This document shows, in pieces, positions 43,305 through 45,538 of a stretch of 45,538 bases of DNA. The stretch is from Cohnella fermenti (lineage in GTDB: Bacteria > Bacillota > Bacilli > Paenibacillales > Paenibacillaceae), in assembly GCF_004801405.1 (NCBI RefSeq), contig NZ_SSOB01000060.1, positions 1-45,538 on the forward strand. The letters are read 5' to 3'. The notes beneath the pieces are model-generated. The model searched no databases. It saw only the letters and a program-made list of their open reading frames with translations, and had not been told where the DNA came from. The position numbers and the translations under genes were made by a program. The stretch's first letter is position 1, and each line of letters opens with the position of its first letter.

Positions 43305-44947
43305 GTATCCAAGAACAGATTGTAGGAATTGTGAAAAGGTATTTTGACAATGCCGTCATCATAGATGATGAACTTGAATTTGAACAACAAAGACTTCCAG
43401 AAATAAAGGATGAGGAATTAGGATTTATTCCTGATGATGTTGATATCATAGATGATGTTGCCCCCGCATCTATGAAGGGACAACTACCTGCAAATGAACA
43501 ACCGGGTGAGTTATTTCATGAATTGACCAAAGAGGGAATTGTAACATTTCCATACAAATATCAAAGAACAGCCGATGAGCTTCAACTTAGATGGTTGTCC
43601 TCCATATTACGAAATGCAAAGCTCCTTTTTTTGGATTGGAATCTGGAAGAAGCTAAGGCCGGCTCCAGCTCCGTTGCTGGTACCGCGTCCTTGAAAATTA
43701 TTGAAGAGTATTCCAAAGTTCGATCCGGATTAAAATGTGCTGTTATTTACACTCAGGCTGACTGTTCAGAAGTATTGGAGGAAATATCTTCTCATTTTGA
43801 AATAGTTGATAAAAATGCTTACTTTTTTCAAGAACGTAATGCCGAAGAAGGCAATTCTTTATTCGGATTTGTTATGAATAAAGAAATACAACCTTCGAAT
43901 ATTATGGAGATCATTGGATCAATTTTATTAAAGGATAAGAGCATATCATTGCATATTTTGGACAGTGTACATCGTTTGGAACAAAGCATTTCTAATGTTA
44001 TGCATCGTTTTAATGCACCTTTCGAAAAAGTAATATTTACGCAGATGATCTCGTCTGAAATAGATAGCAATGATATCCCAGCGTTTTTGGACGACACTTT
44101 ACTTTCCGATGTGTTAACTGAGCACTCGAAGATTTCTGCAACAAATTTTCTATTTCAATCGAAGAAAACAGAGATATTACAGACATTACTGCAAAGACCT
44201 ATCGAACAGCAAGAAATCGAATCCTTCCATGCCCTCATCACTCTTAAAAAGAAGGACCTTATAGTAAGAAAACTTTTGGACTCTACTTTCATGAGCAATA
44301 TTATCGAACTATTGCGCAATCACGAATTAGATTCTATAGCTACATTGAAGGACGAAATAATGAGGATTTCAGCCAATCAATTGAATGATGAACACATTCG
44401 AGATATCATTCTTGTCCTTATGCTGATAGATGGATTCAGGAAAAATTCTAGTGATTTCCAAAAAACATTTCAAAAACAGACTTATTATTTGACTAAATTG
44501 ATGAAATATTGTAAGACGAATTCTGATCTAATCGACACAGGAAGTATATGGAGCATGGTTGATGAGAAAGGACAGTATATGCTTTGCATTACTCCTTTTT
44601 GCGATACCTACCGTCCTGAAAAAGTAAATCATATTTATAAATTTATTGTTGGAAGGGCAACCTCTCCAACAGAAAAGTTACTAAATAATAAAGACACCAA
44701 CTTCGCATTTATTAGTGTACCCTTGGAGGAATCCAAATCTCTTGTTTTTGTCAAATGGGAGTTCTACAATGTTGTATCCATGGATGGAGCCAGTGCTCTA
44801 CAAAAGATGCGAAAGATTACAACATTAAAAAAAGAATATGTGCAAAATATCATTAACAGATACATAGGTTATCAGGCACGAGCAGGCGTTAATGAGCTAT
44901 TTTATAAGGAATCGTATCGTTCACATTTTGTCGATCTTCTATCCTAA
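43301..44947 (+). CDS. Receiver-like domain protein with large uncharacterised C-terminus
   Basis: A 548-residue protein translationally coupled to the kinase-like gene (ATGA overlap, with GAGGG upstream). The N-terminus carries receiver landmarks: acidic pair D22-D23 (NAVIIDDE), a likely phosphoacceptor D112 (LLFLDWNL) and T151 (CAVIYTQA), with an insert of about 40 residues after the first strand. The conserved lysine is not clear. The remaining 350 residues are helical, without recognised DNA-binding or nuclease motif. From memory it resembles the response-receiver proteins paired with GHKL kinases in predicted biological-conflict operons. Likely the output or effector arm of the operon. 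Confidence 0.7.
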   Translation: MSIQEQIVGIVKRYFDNAVIIDDELEFEQQRLPEIKDEELGFIPDDVDIIDDVAPASMKGQLPANEQPGELFHELTKEGIVTFPYKYQRTADELQLRWLSSILRNAKLLFLDWNLEEAKAGSSSVAGTASLKIIEEYSKVRSGLKCAVIYTQADCSEVLEEISSHFEIVDKNAYFFQERNAEEGNSLFGFVMNKEIQPSNIMEIIGSILLKDKSISLHILDSVHRLEQSISNVMHRFNAPFEKVIFTQMISSEIDSNDIPAFLDDTLLSDVLTEHSKISATNFLFQSKKTEILQTLLQRPIEQQEIESFHALITLKKKDLIVRKLLDSTFMSNIIELLRNHELDSIATLKDEIMRISANQLNDEHIRDIILVLMLIDGFRKNSSDFQKTFQKQTYYLTKLMKYCKTNSDLIDTGSIWSMVDEKGQYMLCITPFCDTYRPEKVNHIYKFIVGRATSPTEKLLNNKDTNFAFISVPLEESKSLVFVKWEFYNVVSMDGASALQKMRKITTLKKEYVQNIINRYIGYQARAGVNELFYKESYRSHFVDLLS

Positions 44948-45029
44948 GTAGAAAGGTCGGAGAGATTATCTTGCATATAGTTCTTTAAGTTGTACCTAAG
45001 TTAAGAGTATAATTTTCTAATCTTCAACC

Positions 45030-45081
45030 TCGATATTACATATGAATGTCATGCAATCTTGGCTTCCATATGTAATATCGA
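45030..45081. terminator. 15-bp perfect inverted repeat between convergent genes
   Basis: TCGATATTACATATG (45030-45044) pairs with CATATGTAATATCGA (45067-45081) around a 22-base loop. It lies between the stop of the receiver-like gene (44947) and the stop of the convergent DUF3883 fragment (45084). No T tract follows, so it could be a terminator, an RNA-end protector or a protein site. Confidence 0.5.
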
Positions 45082-45083
45082 CT

Positions 45084-45425
45084 TCATAAGCTAAGCAGGT
45101 TATTAATTTCAGATTGAGAAACTGACCAATTAATCTGAACAGATGTGAAAATATTCTTATTCGCACTAATTTTTCCACTTGGATTTTGAATAATATTAAC
45201 TTCTGCCTCATCATTTACATTATGAACAATAACTAAGTAATATTTGTCTGTTTTCTCCTTAGCCACCTGCCACTCTTTATTAGTAAACATCACTCCCCCA
45301 GTATTTCCACCTAATCCCTTCACCTCTATGTATGATCTTAACTCCCCATTTAAAATCTCAAAGTCATAGCCACAACCCCTTTCTCTAGTATCAACAAGAA
45401 TTCCGTCCATAGTGTCGCCGCTCAC
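45084..45425 (-). CDS. DUF3883-type nuclease-like domain, probably a truncated gene
   Basis: At most 113 residues. The sequence reads DTRERGCGYDFEI, then YIEVKGLGGNTGGVMFTNKE and VAKEKTDKYYLVIVHNV, the hallmark of DUF3883, a PD-(D/E)XK-like fold related to Mrr-type restriction nucleases (D, then E-x-K). This domain is normally the C-terminal part of much longer proteins. Here the frame begins with GTG at 45425 or ATG at 45410 without a ribosome site, inside a strong terminator hairpin, so the N-terminal part appears to be lost. It converges on the methyltransferase operon and may be the broken restriction component of that island. Confidence 0.7.
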   Translation of the reverse strand: MSGDTMDGILVDTRERGCGYDFEILNGELRSYIEVKGLGGNTGGVMFTNKEWQVAKEKTDKYYLVIVHNVNDEAEVNIIQNPSGKISANKNIFTSVQINWSVSQSEINNLLSL

Positions 45426-45456
45426 TTCCGTTGACGGAAGCAGAGCGGCGATTTTT
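45416..45456 (+). terminator. Strong rho-independent terminator, rightward
   Basis: CGCCGCTC (45416-45423) pairs with GAGCGGCG (45443-45450), and CTTCCGT (45425-45431) with ACGGAAG (45434-45440). Five T follow (45452-45456). It overlaps the 5' end of the leftward DUF3883 fragment, an odd place for a terminator, and marks a likely junction between the island and other DNA. Confidence 0.8.
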
Positions 45457-45503
45457 CATATCCACTGACGGAGCGAGTTGGCTATAATTGGCGGAGGGGC
45501 AGC

Positions 45504-45538
45504 GTGAGATTACCGACAATCATAGGGGGTACGGCGGA
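45504..45538 (+). CDS. Possible start of a rightward gene (partial)
   Basis: GTG at 45504 follows GGAGGGG with good spacing, and TATAAT at 45483-45488 could be a -10, though very close. Only 11 codons (MRLPTIIGGTA) are visible before the window ends, so the product cannot be named. Confidence 0.3.
   Translation, partial: MRLPTIIGGTA

Overview
The window looks like chromosomal DNA of a Paenibacillaceae member (Paenibacillus or Cohnella type). The clues are an LplB-type polysaccharide ABC permease next to a membrane-anchored AraC regulator, AGGAGG-like ribosome sites with several TTG starts, 7TMR-DISM histidine kinases, and very large secreted proteins that combine SLH domains with Listeria-Bacteroides (InlB B-type) repeats. 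Genus and strain cannot be settled from sequence reading alone.

Layout. (1) 1-10297 is a sugar or sugar-acid uptake and catabolism region: the end of a permease pair, two AraC-type regulators, a Gfo/Idh/MocA oxidoreductase with a sugar-isomerase-like TIM barrel protein, a 2-hydroxyacid dehydrogenase, a LacI regulator and a divergent FAD oxidoreductase. (2) 10479-21770 holds a two-component system (7TMR-DISM kinase plus OmpR-type regulator) downstream of a 2754-residue SLH/B-repeat/propeller protein. (3) 22036-26707 holds a tRNA-dihydrouridine synthase, a second 7TMR-DISM kinase without an adjacent regulator, a small unknown protein, and a DnaA-like protein whose domains are in the reverse of the normal order. 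(4) 26955-27367 is a decayed antitoxin/PemK-type toxin pair. (5) 27675-35945 holds a second giant surface protein (1840 residues) with the first one's domains in mirrored order, behind a MalT/LuxR-type regulator. (6) 35942-38861 is a graveyard of mobile-element pieces: an SLH fragment, a ParA/Soj fragment, a large serine recombinase without its catalytic domain, a separate resolvase-like protein whose catalytic serine position is not serine, and a small unknown gene. (7) 38.9-45.4 kb is visibly richer in A+T and carries a tightly coupled three-gene operon: a cytosine-5 DNA methyltransferase, a 1037-residue protein with an HSP90/MORC-like GHKL ATPase at one end and a histidine-kinase core at the other, and a 548-residue protein with a receiver-like N-terminus. 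A convergent DUF3883-type nuclease-like fragment follows.

The best candidate for an undescribed or little-described system is the operon at 39081-44947. It joins DNA modification, a GHKL ATPase and an apparent His-Asp phosphorelay, and looks like an acquired conflict or defence island. Other strong leads are the rearranged DnaA-like protein, the split and catalytically degenerate serine recombinase pair, and a promoter module about 46 bp long shared by two minus-strand genes 4 kb apart.

All assignments come from reading motifs and gene context; no database search was run.
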